Of a stretch of DNA of 64,000 nucleotides, positions 1 to 8,138 are shown one piece after another; the stretch's first letter is position 1; each line of letters opens with the position of its first letter. Both the position numbers and the translations under genes were made by a program. Below the pieces are notes generated by a model. That model ran no database searches. It had not been told where the DNA came from and saw only the letters and a program-made list of their open reading frames with translations. The DNA lies in assembly GCF_023155275.1 (NCBI RefSeq), contig NZ_JALMUV010000012.1, positions 62,001 to 126,000 of the forward strand, written 5' to 3'. The DNA comes from Streptomyces rhizoryzae (GTDB taxonomy: Bacteria > Actinomycetota > Actinomycetes > Streptomycetales > Streptomycetaceae).

Positions 1-71
1 TCCTCGCCATCGGGCTGCTGATGCCCGCGCTCGCCGCGTTCTTCGCGCTGCGCAAGTACCTCAAGGTGTGA
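1..71 (+). CDS. ftsX: Cell division protein FtsX, C-terminal end only
   Basis: Only the last 22 codons are inside the window. They encode a hydrophobic helix followed by the basic tail RKYLKV, as expected for the last membrane segment of the FtsX permease-like protein, which works with the ATPase FtsE to control cell-wall hydrolases at the septum. The identification rests mainly on this tail and on the order ftsX, S41 protease, smpB, ssrA, which is known from Streptomyces. A strong terminator hairpin follows the stop codon. Confidence 0.72.
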   Translation, partial: LAIGLLMPALAAFFALRKYLKV

Positions 72-82
72 GGTTCCCCAAG

Positions 83-114
83 GGCGCCGTACGGTCAACT
101 CGCCGTACGGCGCC
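83..114 (+). terminator. Rho-independent terminator after ftsX
   Basis: A perfect 12-bp stem (GGCGCCGTACGG at 83-94 and its complement at 103-114) with an 8-nt loop is followed by TTCGTCT. It lies directly after the ftsX stop and before the next start codon. The U-run is weak, as usual in high-GC actinomycetes. Confidence 0.75.
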
Positions 115-138
115 TTCGTCTGCCCTAGACTCGCCCGC

Positions 139-1323
139 ATGCCGGGCCCGTGTTGGTATGACCGGCCCCGCCGCATCCGCCGCGGGGCGGCCCTGACGTT
201 GTTCCTCGCCGGGGTGCTGGCCGCGGGGGCGGTGACCGGTACGTGGGACGAGCGGGCCGCGGACGGCGCGGAGTCCGCCGGGCGCCGGCCCGCGGACGCG
301 GCGGCCCTGGGCCGGCTGGCCGGGGAACGGGCCGCGCAGGCCGCCGCGGACGGCAAGTCCGGTGCGCAGGCGGCCGGGGAGGTCGTCAGCCGCAGCGGCG
401 ACCGCTGGGCCGCGGTCTACACCCCCGGTGAATTCGCCGATTTCCAGGACGAGTTGGCCGGCGCCTACGTGGGCGTCGGGCTGTGGGTGCGGCAGCAGGA
501 CGGCGGTGTGGTCACCGTCTGTCGGGTGCAGCCCGGCGGTCCGGCGGCCCGGGCCGGCATCACCGCCGGCGACCGCCTCGACGCGGTCGGCGGCCGGCCG
601 GTGCGGGGGCGGCCGGTCACCGAGACCGTGGCCCGGCTGCGCGGCGACGGGCCCGGTGCGGGCGAGGGTGCCGCGGGCAGCCCGGTGCGGCTGGAGCTGC
701 GGCGCGGGGCCCGCCACTGGTCCGTGACGCTGCGCCGGGTCCGGCTGCACACCCCGAACGTCACCGTGGAGCGCCCGGCCGGCGCCGGACCGGTCCGGAT
801 CAGGGTCGCCGCGTTCGCCCGGGGCACCGGCGCCGCCGTGCGCCGCGCGGTCCGGGCCGCCGATGTGCGGCACGGGCTGCTGCTGGACCTGCGGGGCAAC
901 ACCGGCGGCCTGGTCTCCGAGGCGGTGGCCACCGCCTCGGTCTTCCTCGACGGCGGGCTGGTCGCCACCTACGACGTGCACGGCAGCCAGCGCGCCCTGT
1001 ACGCCCGGGGCGCCGGCGACACCCGCACGCCGCTGGTGGTGCTGGTGGACGGCGGGACGATGAGCGCCGCCGAGCTGCTGTCCGGGGCGTTGCAGGACCG
1101 CGGCCGGGCGGTGGTGGTGGGTACCCCGACGTTCGGGAAGGGCTCGGTGCAGATGCCCCGCACGCTCCCGGACGGCTCGGTGGCCGAGCTGACCGTCGGC
1201 CATTACCGCACCCCGTCCGGGCGGGCGGTGGACGGGGCCGGGATCACCCCGGACGTGCTCGCCGGGGAGCGTGCCGAGAAACGGGCCCGCACGGTATTGA
1301 GTGGCCTCGGCACCGGTGCCTAG
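139..1323 (+). CDS. S41 family C-terminal processing peptidase (CtpA-like)
   Basis: A 394-residue membrane-anchored serine protease of the tail-specific (Ctp) family, expected to cleave proteins on the outer face of the membrane. Residues about 20-37 form one hydrophobic signal-anchor segment. A PDZ domain lies around residues 105-190 (the GGPAARAGI turn is clear) and the S41 fold follows. The catalytic serine is Ser309 in GGTMSAAEL and the general-base lysine is Lys334 in FGKGSVQ, the usual spacing of 25. It sits between ftsX and smpB as in other Streptomyces. Its start is 24 bp after the ftsX terminator, so it probably has its own promoter. Confidence 0.9.
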   Translation: MPGPCWYDRPRRIRRGAALTLFLAGVLAAGAVTGTWDERAADGAESAGRRPADAAALGRLAGERAAQAAADGKSGAQAAGEVVSRSGDRWAAVYTPGEFADFQDELAGAYVGVGLWVRQQDGGVVTVCRVQPGGPAARAGITAGDRLDAVGGRPVRGRPVTETVARLRGDGPGAGEGAAGSPVRLELRRGARHWSVTLRRVRLHTPNVTVERPAGAGPVRIRVAAFARGTGAAVRRAVRAADVRHGLLLDLRGNTGGLVSEAVATASVFLDGGLVATYDVHGSQRALYARGAGDTRTPLVVLVDGGTMSAAELLSGALQDRGRAVVVGTPTFGKGSVQMPRTLPDGSVAELTVGHYRTPSGRAVDGAGITPDVLAGERAEKRARTVLSGLGTGA

Positions 1324-1341
1324 TGCGAAAATGGCCACACT

Positions 1342-1842
1342 ATGGCTACCAAGGGCAAGGGCAAGGACAAGAACGACGGGCGCAAGCTCGTCGCGCAGCA
1401 CAAGAAGGCGCGGCACGATTACCACATTCTGGACACCTTTGAGTGCGGCGTGGTGCTCACCGGTACGGAAGTGAAGTCGCTGCGCCAGGGGCGGGCGTCG
1501 CTGGTGGACGGATTCGTCCAGATCGACGACCGGGAAGCGTGGCTGCACAACGTCCATATCCCGGAATACGCGCAGGGGACGTGGACGAACCACAGTGCGC
1601 GGCGGAAGCGGAAGCTTCTGCTCCATCGGTTCGAGATCGACAAGCTGGAGGTCAAGGCCCAGGAGTCGGGCCACACCATCGTGCCGCTCGCGCTGTATTT
1701 CAAGGACGGCCGGGCCAAGGTCGAGATCGCGCTGGCCAAGGGCAAGAAGGAGTGGGACAAGCGGCAGACGCTGCGGGAGAAGCAGGACCGCCGGGAGGCG
1801 GAGCGGGCCATCTCGGCCGTCCGGCGCCGGCAGCGGGCCTGA
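1342..1842 (+). CDS. smpB: SsrA-binding protein SmpB
   Basis: A 166-residue protein that binds tmRNA and delivers it to stalled ribosomes for trans-translation. The family motifs are intact: an N-terminal NRKARHDY-type segment (here [17 protein letters not shown]), the [14 protein letters not shown] block, and the basic C-terminal tail ending [13 protein letters not shown] and a run of arginines, which mimics the tRNA anticodon arm. The gene is 18 bp downstream of the protease gene and 148 bp upstream of its RNA partner ssrA, which is transcribed in the same direction. Confidence 0.97.
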   Translation: MATKGKGKDKNDGRKLVAQHKKARHDYHILDTFECGVVLTGTEVKSLRQGRASLVDGFVQIDDREAWLHNVHIPEYAQGTWTNHSARRKRKLLLHRFEIDKLEVKAQESGHTIVPLALYFKDGRAKVEIALAKGKKEWDKRQTLREKQDRREAERAISAVRRRQRA

Positions 1843-1913
1843 CCACCGGGCACCGGGTCGCGCCGGTGCCGCGGTCCCCGCGGCGGGGTCCGCGGGCGGC
1901 TGCGGGAATGTGC

Positions 1914-1943
1914 TGGCACGCTCGTGCGTTGGTCACGTACGAT
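1914..1943 (+). promoter_or_regulatory. Probable ssrA promoter
   Basis: TGGCAC (1914-1919) and TACGAT (1938-1943) are separated by 18 bp and resemble a housekeeping actinomycete promoter. Transcription would start near 1950. A short hairpin, CACACCC (1949-1955) with GGGTGTG (1961-1967), then lies in the pre-tmRNA leader before the mature 5' end at 1991. Confidence 0.55.
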
Positions 1944-1990
1944 GGGGACACACCCCGCGAGGGTGTGGCACCACCTTGAAAAGAAAACAT

Positions 1991-2357
1991 GGGGATGATC
2001 GGTTTCGACAGCGGATGTCGAAGCAGGGGAAGCGAGTCGAGGAAGCGGCAATGATCTCGTAAACCATATGCCGAAACCAATAATCGCCAACACCAAGCGC
2101 GATTCCTTCGCCCTCGCTGCCTAAGTAGCGACCTGCGAAGTGTCAGCCCGGGGCTGTTCCCGACCCGGATCCTGGCATCAGCTAGGGGACTTCACTTCTG
2201 TACCCGGTCACGGGGTGCAGCAGGACATCTCACAGTGACTGGGCCCGTCGGAGACTTGTCCGCGTGATCTCCGGGGCCGAGAAAAGCGCAGCGGACTGCA
2301 CTCGGAGAAGCCCTGATTCCGCACCGTTGGACGCGGGTTCGATTCCCGCCATCTCCA
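1991..2357 (+). ncRNA. ssrA: Transfer-messenger RNA (tmRNA)
   Basis: This RNA rescues ribosomes stalled on broken mRNAs. The 5' end GGGGATG pairs over 7 bp with CATCTCC before the discriminator A at 2357, forming the tRNA-like acceptor stem. GGTTCGATTCCCGCC gives the T arm. The mRNA-like reading frame runs 2086-2124 and encodes ANTKRDSFALAA, a typical tag ending in the ALAA degradation signal, followed by TAA. CCA is not encoded (CGT follows), so it must be added after transcription. A terminator follows at once. Confidence 0.97.
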
Positions 2358-2364
2358 CGTATGA

Positions 2365-2413
2365 CGACAGGCGACGTGTGCCGCGCGAACAGCGCGGGGC
2401 GCGTCGCCTGTCG
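2365..2413 (+). terminator. Terminator after ssrA
   Basis: An 11-bp perfect outer stem, CGACAGGCGAC (2365-2375) with GTCGCCTGTCG (2403-2413), encloses a second hairpin built from CCGCGC and GCGCGG. It begins 8 bp after the tmRNA 3' end and is followed by CGTTT. Confidence 0.75.
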
Positions 2414-2459
2414 CGTTTCCGGGGGCGCCCGCGGGCCGTCGCCGGTGCCCGCGGCCCGG

Positions 2460-3722
2460 TCACCTCCGCCGGGCCGCGAGGGCCCGGGCCGCCGCGGTGA
2501 CCGCCAGGGCTCCGGCCGCCGCCGCGGCCGGGACGGTGTAGCCGGCGGCGGGGGACGGCAGCGCCTCGGCGGCCCAGCCGCCGGCCGCCGCACCGGCCGC
2601 GATACCGGCCAGCAGCGCGGTCACCGCCAGGGTCATCCCCTCGTTGAGCCGGCCCGCCGGGGTGCGGGACTGCACCAGGCCCATCCCGGTGACCATGGCC
2701 GGTGCGGTGGCCGTCCCGGCGACCAGCAGGGCCGCGGCCAGCAGCGGCGGGGCGCCCGCCGCGGCGGCCGCCAGCGGCAGCGTCAGCAGCCCGGCCATCG
2801 CCGCGACGCACCCCAGGAAGCGGCGGCCGGGCCGGGGCGCCGGGGGCAGCAGTCCGTAGAGCAGGCCGGCCGCGCCGGAGCCGGCCGCCTGGAGGGCGAG
2901 CAGGGCGCCGCCCGCCGCGCGGAAGCCGTGCGCGTCCGCGTAGGCCAGGGTGACCACCTCCAGGGAGCCGAAGACCGCGCCGGTGGCCAGGAAGGTGAGC
3001 AGCAGCGGCGGCAGGCCGCGGGCGCGCAGCGGGGAGCCGGACCGGCCGGGCGGCGGCGGGGCGGCCGGCGGTTCGGTGCGGCGCTGGGCCGCGAACAGCA
3101 GCACGCCGGTGAGCAGCAGCGCGGCGCCCACCGCGGTGCCCGCCTCCGGGGCGACCGCGGTGCACAGCAGCGTGGCGAGCACCGGGCCGAGCAGGAAGCA
3201 CAGTTCGTCGACGGCCTGTTCGAAGGAGGCGGCGGTGTGCCGGGCGGCCGGATCGTCGCGGAAGAGGTGGGCCCAGCGGGCCCGGGACATGCCGCCGGTG
3301 TTGGGGGTGGTGGCGGTGGCCGCGTAGGAGGCGAAGAGGGTCCAGTCCGGAGCGCCGGCGCGGACGCACAGCAGCAGCGAGAGCGAGCCGAGGACGGCCA
3401 GGACGGTGGCCGGGGCGGCGATCCTGGCCTGGCCGTGGCGGTCGATGAGCCGGGCGGTGAACGGGCCGGCCAGCGCGGTCGCGGCGAGGCCGGTGGCGGT
3501 GACCGCGCCGGCCAGCGCGTAGGAGCCGCGGCTGCCGGCGATCATCAGGACCGCGCTGACGCTGAACATCCCCATCGGGAGCCGGGCCAGGAGGTTCGCG
3601 GCGGTGAAGGCGCGGGTGCCGGGGACGGCGAAGAGGCGGGCGTAGGGGGAGCGGCGGCGGGCCGGGCGGACGGGCGGGGCGGTGACGGGGCGGGCGGCCA
3701 GGAACAGGATCATGCCGTCCAC
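2460..3722 (-). CDS. MFS transporter
   Basis: A 420-residue major facilitator protein with about twelve hydrophobic segments and the cytoplasmic-loop signature DRHGQAR after the second segment. No substrate can be read from the sequence. It is transcribed away from the LysR-type gene at 3830, with 107 bp between the starts, so that regulator may control it. The start is either GTG at 3722 or ATG at 3713, and neither has a strong ribosome-binding site. Confidence 0.85.
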   Translation of the reverse strand: MDGMILFLAARPVTAPPVRPARRRSPYARLFAVPGTRAFTAANLLARLPMGMFSVSAVLMIAGSRGSYALAGAVTATGLAATALAGPFTARLIDRHGQARIAAPATVLAVLGSLSLLLCVRAGAPDWTLFASYAATATTPNTGGMSRARWAHLFRDDPAARHTAASFEQAVDELCFLLGPVLATLLCTAVAPEAGTAVGAALLLTGVLLFAAQRRTEPPAAPPPPGRSGSPLRARGLPPLLLTFLATGAVFGSLEVVTLAYADAHGFRAAGGALLALQAAGSGAAGLLYGLLPPAPRPGRRFLGCVAAMAGLLTLPLAAAAAGAPPLLAAALLVAGTATAPAMVTGMGLVQSRTPAGRLNEGMTLAVTALLAGIAAGAAAGGWAAEALPSPAAGYTVPAAAAAGALAVTAAARALAARRR

Positions 3723-3829
3723 GGTCGCGGCGGACCCGGTCCGCGGTCCAACACCTGCCCGCGCCCGATTGACGCGCGGCTGTGGTGAAAGCGGGTGTGG
3801 AGGCCGGGCGCCGGGTGTGACGATGGGGC

Positions 3830-4822
3830 GTGCCGTACGACATCGACCCCCGGCTGCTGCGGGCGTTCACCGCCGTCGCCGACGAATTGCACTTCACCCG
3901 GGCCGCGGCGCGGCTGTACGTGGCGCAGCAGGCGCTGAGCCGGGACGTGCGGCGGCTGGAGCGGGAGGTGGGCGCCGAGCTGTTCGTGCGGACCACCCGG
4001 CGGGTGGCGCTGACCGCGGAGGGGGAGCGGCTGCTGCCGTACGCGCGGCGGGTGCTGGCGGCCCACGACGACCTGGCCGCGGCGTTCCGGGCGGCGCCGG
4101 GGCGGCCGCTGGTGGTGGACGTGGCGGCGCCGGTGGGCACCGCGTACCGGGTGCTGGCGGAGGCGCGGCGGCGGCTGCCGGACAGCTGCGAGCTGGTCGC
4201 GCGGTTCCACAGCGGGCTGACCGGGGCGGCGGCGGAGCTGGCCGCGGGGCGGCTGGACGTCTCCTTCGGGCGGTTCGCGGGGCTGCCGGACGGGGTGCGG
4301 GCCGGGCTCCGCCACCAGCCGGTGCGGCTGGAGCCGATGGCGGTGCTGCTGCCCGGGGACCATCCGCTGGCCGCGGCGGCGGCCGTGCCGCTGGACCGGC
4401 TGGCCGGCGAGACGCTGTACGCGGCCGCCGGGAATCCGCGGACCGCGGAGTGGACGGAGCTGGCGGCGCGGCTGTTCGCGGGGCGGGGGATCGCGATGGC
4501 CGAGCCGTTCCCGGAGCTGGCGGGGGCGGAGGAGTTCGTCCGGGTGGTGCGCAAACGCCGCTGGTCGGTGCTGGCGAGCGTGGAGTTCATCGAGGTGCCG
4601 GGGATGGTGCTGCGGCCGCTGGTGGATCCGGTGCCGCTGTCGCCGGTGGGGATGGTGTGGCGGCGGGGGCTGCGGCATCCCGGGCTGGACGCGCTGCGCG
4701 CCGCCGCGCGGGAGCTGGGCGAGCGGGAGGGCTGGCGGACGCTCCCCGGGGGCCCGTGGTGGCTGCCCGGTCCGGACGCGGCGGCGATGGGCGTGCCGGC
4801 GGCGGCCGCTGAGGGGGCGTGA
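3830..4822 (+). CDS. LysR-family transcriptional regulator
   Basis: A 330-residue regulator. Residues 8-66 form the winged helix-turn-helix typical of LysR proteins (LRAFTAVADELHFTRAAARL then AQQALSRDVRRLEREVG). The remainder is the two-lobed effector-binding domain. The GTG start follows GATGGGGC. It is divergent from the MFS gene at 2460-3722, the usual arrangement for a LysR regulator and its target, so the MFS gene is the likeliest regulon member. The inducer is unknown. Confidence 0.9.
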   Translation: MPYDIDPRLLRAFTAVADELHFTRAAARLYVAQQALSRDVRRLEREVGAELFVRTTRRVALTAEGERLLPYARRVLAAHDDLAAAFRAAPGRPLVVDVAAPVGTAYRVLAEARRRLPDSCELVARFHSGLTGAAAELAAGRLDVSFGRFAGLPDGVRAGLRHQPVRLEPMAVLLPGDHPLAAAAAVPLDRLAGETLYAAAGNPRTAEWTELAARLFAGRGIAMAEPFPELAGAEEFVRVVRKRRWSVLASVEFIEVPGMVLRPLVDPVPLSPVGMVWRRGLRHPGLDALRAAARELGEREGWRTLPGGPWWLPGPDAAAMGVPAAAAEGA

Positions 4823-5068
4823 GGTCCCGCGCGCCCGCCGGGGCGGCGGACCGTCCACCGCCCCGGCCCGGCCGGACGTGATCAACGTCTCTTTATGTGA
4901 GGCATATCCCGGCGCGTGCGGACGCAACCAACGGCCCCGAAAACCCTTCCTTACCCAAGGACAGCACAGACGAACGGCGCGGCCGGACGGCCGGCACACG
5001 GCCCGGAGCGCGCCGGCGGGGTCCGCGGCCGGCGCGTGCGGCGCGGACGCCGGGTGCGCACAGGACGA

Positions 5069-5626
5069 ATGGACAGAACAGGGGGAGTCGTGCAGCGACG
5101 TTCCGGACTCGCGTCGGCGGTGGCCGCACTCACCTTGAGCGTGACCGCGGGCCTGGCCCTGACCGGCTGCGGCTCGGGGCGGATGGCGGCGCTGCACGCC
5201 AACTGCCGGACCAAGAGCCTGAGCTGGCAGGTCACCGTCCTCAAGGCGGTGCCGCACAGCGTCCGCCGCGAGGCCCGGCTCTCGGTCGTCAACAAGGGCT
5301 CGCAGCCGTGCGTCTTCGACGGCTTCCCCACCTTCGCGGTGCACGTCGGCAAGGGGCCGGAGTCGGACGGCAAGGGGCAGGGCCGCACCATGCCGATAGA
5401 CCTCGCGCGCGGCGGCACGGTGACCACCAGCCTGCGCTACAAGGACCACGGGCCCGGTATGACGCCCGCCGACTGCCTGGTCAGCAATGACGAGGTGGCG
5501 GTCGGCGCGCCCCGCGACCGGCACCAGAAGGTGATAAAGGTCCGGGACGAGAAGGGCAAGAAGACGCGGATGAACGTCTGCGAGGAGAACGTCTGGATGA
5601 CCCCGCCCGTCGAGCTGGGCGGCTGA
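5069..5626 (+). CDS. Putative DUF4232 lipoprotein
   Basis: A secreted lipoprotein of about 185 residues. The N-terminus has a short charged region, a hydrophobic stretch and the lipobox LALTGC, so it should be lipid-anchored outside the cell. The mature part carries spaced cysteines (NCRTKS, QPCVF, ADCLV, NVCEEN) and a beta-rich pattern matching the DUF4232 family, whose function is not established. ATG at 5069 is chosen because it places the signal peptide at the N-terminus; GTG at 5090 is an alternative. The long in-frame extension upstream has no signal-like character. Confidence 0.75.
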   Translation: MDRTGGVVQRRSGLASAVAALTLSVTAGLALTGCGSGRMAALHANCRTKSLSWQVTVLKAVPHSVRREARLSVVNKGSQPCVFDGFPTFAVHVGKGPESDGKGQGRTMPIDLARGGTVTTSLRYKDHGPGMTPADCLVSNDEVAVGAPRDRHQKVIKVRDEKGKKTRMNVCEENVWMTPPVELGG

Positions 5627-5669
5627 ACGGGCCGCCCTTCCCCGGGCGGGCGGGGTCCGCGGTAGCGGG

Positions 5670-7571
5670 TCAGCCGTCGCCGGCCGGGGCGGTCGCCGGG
5701 GTCCCGGCGGCGGGCGCCGGCACCGCGGCGTGTGCCCGCGGGGGCGGCAGGGCGCGCAGCCAGTACTCCGCGGCCAGGGTCGGGTCCAGCGGCCGCAGCG
5801 CTCCGGCGCGCGGCTGGAGGGACGTCAGGACCGGGCGGAGCGCCTCCGGGCGGATCAGGCCCAGCGCCGCCAGCCGGGAGTCCGCGCAGAGGGCGGCCAG
5901 CGCCCGGCGGTGGCGGCGCAGCCCGGCGTGGAGTTCGGCGCCGTGCGCGCGCCGGCCGCCGCGGCCCAGGACGGGGCCGGGGACGACACCGCGCAGCGCG
6001 GCGGTGAGCACCGGGGTGCCGCAGCCGGGGGCGCGGTCGGCGAGCCGGACGGCCAGCGCCGCGTCGATCACCGCGTCGTCCAGGAACGGCGCCTCGTAGG
6101 CCACGCCGTGCGCCGCGGTCAGCACCCCGATACCGCGCACCCGGTCGCCGGCCCGGAGCGCGGCGGCGGCCAGTGCGTGCTGGGCGCGCAGCGGGTCCAG
6201 CGGGTCGGGGGCCGCGGCGGCCGCCTCGCGCAGCAGCCGGCGGACCGTGGCGACCGCGTCCGGATGCGCCCAGGGCGGCATCGCGGGCGGGTCCTCCCAG
6301 TCGGTGCCGGTGCTCGGGCGGCGGCACCCGGGGGCGGTGCGGGCGGCGGCGGCCAGCCAGCGGGCGTAGGGGCGGCCGCCCAGCAGGGTGCGGACGGTGG
6401 CCGGCAGGGTCCACGGGGCGGTCCGGCGGGCCCGGCGGGCGAGCCGGACGGCGGCGGGTAAGTCGCCGCGGGCCAGGGAGTTGAGCGCCACCTGCCGCGG
6501 GGTGAACAGCTCCTCGCCGCCGGCCCCGGCCAGGTGCAGCCGCGCGCCGTACCCGGCGACCAGCCGCGCCTGGTGGACCAGCCGGGCCGCCTCCCGGACG
6601 GCGCCGAGCGGCCCCGCGGGGTCGGTGTGCGCGGGCTCCGCCGGAGGGGCGTACCAGGTGGGGGCGTCGGTGTACGGGAGGGTGAGGTGGCGGCCCTCCC
6701 GGCGGATCCGGCGCAGGCGGTGGGCGCTGTGCGCGCTCCACAGCGGATCGTCGTCGGCCGGGTCGCGGCCCTCCCAGGCGGTGGTGATCAGTTCGGTGCG
6801 GTCGCGGGCGGCCAGGAAGCACAGGCCGGTGGTCTCCGGGCCGCCGGTGAGGTCGGCGCTGAGCACCGGCCGGCCGGTGCGGGCGTGCACCGCGGCGCTG
6901 AGGGCCTCGCGGACCGCGTCGGCGGCGTCCGGGAGCGGGAGCTGCGGGGCGGGCGGGCGCCACCAGCGGATCTCGCGGTAGCGGCCGGCCGGGTCGTGGG
7001 CGGCGCAGTGGCCGGGCGGTACGGCGTGCACCGCCCGCCAGGGGGTGCGCAGGGTGAGCGGGGCCGGGGCGGCGGGGGCGAGCAGGCGGACGGCGAGCGC
7101 CTCCTCGTCGAGGGTGCCGGCCCCCGGGGCGCCGGGGAGGCCGGCGGCGGCCGCCGGGCGGGCCAGCGCGGCCAGGTCCTGGGGGCGGCTGCCGAGCACC
7201 GTGATGCCGCCGAGGTCGGTGCGGTGCAGCCGGCGGATGCCGGAGAGGCTGCCGTGGCAGCGGAGTTCGGCGCCCATGTGGGCCAGGAGGTAGAAGCTGC
7301 CGGGGAGTTCGTGGCGGAGCCCGTCGAGGTCGCCGAGGTCGCGCAGCCGGCGCAGCAGCCGGGCCAGCTCGGCCGGGGTGGCGGACGTGGTGCCGAGCAG
7401 CACCGCGCAGCGCGGGCCGACCCGGGCGGTCACCAGCTCCTCGCGCCGCCAGTGGCCGACGATCCAGGGGCGGCCGGAGAGGTGGGCGACGGTGCGGGTG
7501 GCCGGCGTCCGGGGCAGGCAGGCGGCGAGCCGGCCGGCGGCGGGGTGGTCGGGGAACACCAGGAAATCCAC
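5670..7571 (-). CDS. Asparagine synthetase-like protein, lasso-peptide macrocyclase type
   Basis: A 633-residue protein laid out like the lasso-peptide ring-forming enzymes: an N-terminal Ntn-hydrolase-like half without the Cys1 of true glutamine-dependent asparagine synthetases (it begins MDFLVFPDH), then an ATP-pyrophosphatase half. The PP-loop near residue 242 reads TGGPETT instead of SGGxDS. The second conserved block reads GAGGEELF instead of GxGGDELF, so both usual aspartates are glutamate. No lasso precursor, RRE protein or transglutaminase-like leader peptidase gene is visible nearby. The GTG start has AAGGAG 11 nt upstream. A 15-codon reading frame with a very strong ribosome-binding site lies just upstream on the same strand. 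It could be an orphan RiPP cyclase or an unrelated amidotransferase-like enzyme. Confidence 0.7.
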   Translation of the reverse strand: MDFLVFPDHPAAGRLAACLPRTPATRTVAHLSGRPWIVGHWRREELVTARVGPRCAVLLGTTSATPAELARLLRRLRDLGDLDGLRHELPGSFYLLAHMGAELRCHGSLSGIRRLHRTDLGGITVLGSRPQDLAALARPAAAAGLPGAPGAGTLDEEALAVRLLAPAAPAPLTLRTPWRAVHAVPPGHCAAHDPAGRYREIRWWRPPAPQLPLPDAADAVREALSAAVHARTGRPVLSADLTGGPETTGLCFLAARDRTELITTAWEGRDPADDDPLWSAHSAHRLRRIRREGRHLTLPYTDAPTWYAPPAEPAHTDPAGPLGAVREAARLVHQARLVAGYGARLHLAGAGGEELFTPRQVALNSLARGDLPAAVRLARRARRTAPWTLPATVRTLLGGRPYARWLAAAARTAPGCRRPSTGTDWEDPPAMPPWAHPDAVATVRRLLREAAAAAPDPLDPLRAQHALAAAALRAGDRVRGIGVLTAAHGVAYEAPFLDDAVIDAALAVRLADRAPGCGTPVLTAALRGVVPGPVLGRGGRRAHGAELHAGLRRHRRALAALCADSRLAALGLIRPEALRPVLTSLQPRAGALRPLDPTLAAEYWLRALPPPRAHAAVPAPAAGTPATAPAGDG

Positions 7572-7702
7572 GGGGGGTTCGGCTCCTTGGCCGTCGGGGT
7601 CGGGGGTCCGGCCGGGCCCGGCCGCGGTGGGCCGGACCAGCCCTGTGCGTGTCGCCGGGGCGGGGAGGGGCCCCGGCGCGGGGGCCGCGGGGCGGCCGTG
7701 CG

Positions 7703-7750
7703 TCAGGAGCCGGGCCGGCCGCCGGCGGCCTGCTGCGGTGGTCGCTGCAT
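7703..7750 (-). CDS. 15-codon upstream reading frame
   Basis: The sequence GGAAGGAAAGGG precedes ATG at 7750, which opens the peptide MQRPPQQAAGGRPGS. The frame ends 131 bp before the GTG of the cyclase-like gene. The ribosome-binding site is unusually strong for a random short frame. The peptide has no Asp or Glu to close a lasso ring, so it is not an obvious precursor; it may be a leader peptide or noise. A second ATG, 5 nt upstream in another frame, shares the same ribosome-binding site. Confidence 0.3.
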   Translation of the reverse strand: MQRPPQQAAGGRPGS

Positions 7751-8138
7751 CGCATCCCTTTCCTTCCGGGGTGTGCGGGGTGTGCGGGTGCCCGGATCTC
7801 CGGCCTCCCTGCGGGGGCGGGTGAGGCGCCCTGGCAGGGGCGTACGGCGACGGAGTGTGCCGGTGCGGTCACTCCGTGCGCCGGATAGCAAGGCTGGCAG
7901 CGTCCGGGGCACGTGCCATTACCCCGTACGGGTGAGCGGAGGGGCGCGCGGTGCACGGCGGCGCGCGGCTCGCGGGCCGTACGCCGCGGGTGTGCCGCGG
8001 TGCCTCACGGGGTGCACCGGCCCCGCGTGAGCGCAAGGTTTCGCCCCGGTCACCTGCCGCCACGGGGCGGTAACGCGCGGTCCCTAGCGTCCTGGTCCGG
8101 AGCCGGTCCGCGGACCGGAGCGACCCTTGGGAGGCGGG
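7751..8138. other. Intergenic region between the cyclase-like gene and narK
   Basis: Together with 7572-7702 this forms a 567-bp gap between divergent genes. Apart from the 15-codon frame and the GlnR-box-like site described separately, I see no convincing gene on either strand. A 16-codon frame (MARAPDAASLAIRRTE, minus strand, 7869-7919) has no ribosome-binding site. The promoters of both divergent genes must lie here. Confidence 0.6.
8038..8053 (-). promoter_or_regulatory. Candidate GlnR box upstream of narK
   Basis: Read on the minus strand this is GTGAC-CGGGGC-GAAAC, an exact match to the actinomycete GlnR consensus gTnAc-n6-GaAAc. It lies 86-101 bp upstream of the narK start codon. GlnR is the global nitrogen regulator of Streptomyces and is known to act on nitrate and nitrite genes. 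The match is read directly; binding is inferred. Confidence 0.6.

Noticed and set aside
7572..8138. Search for a lasso precursor peptide near the cyclase-like gene
   Set aside because: None of the short frames I checked has a leader with Thr at -2 followed by a core starting Gly/Ala/Ser/Cys and an acidic residue at ring position 7-9.
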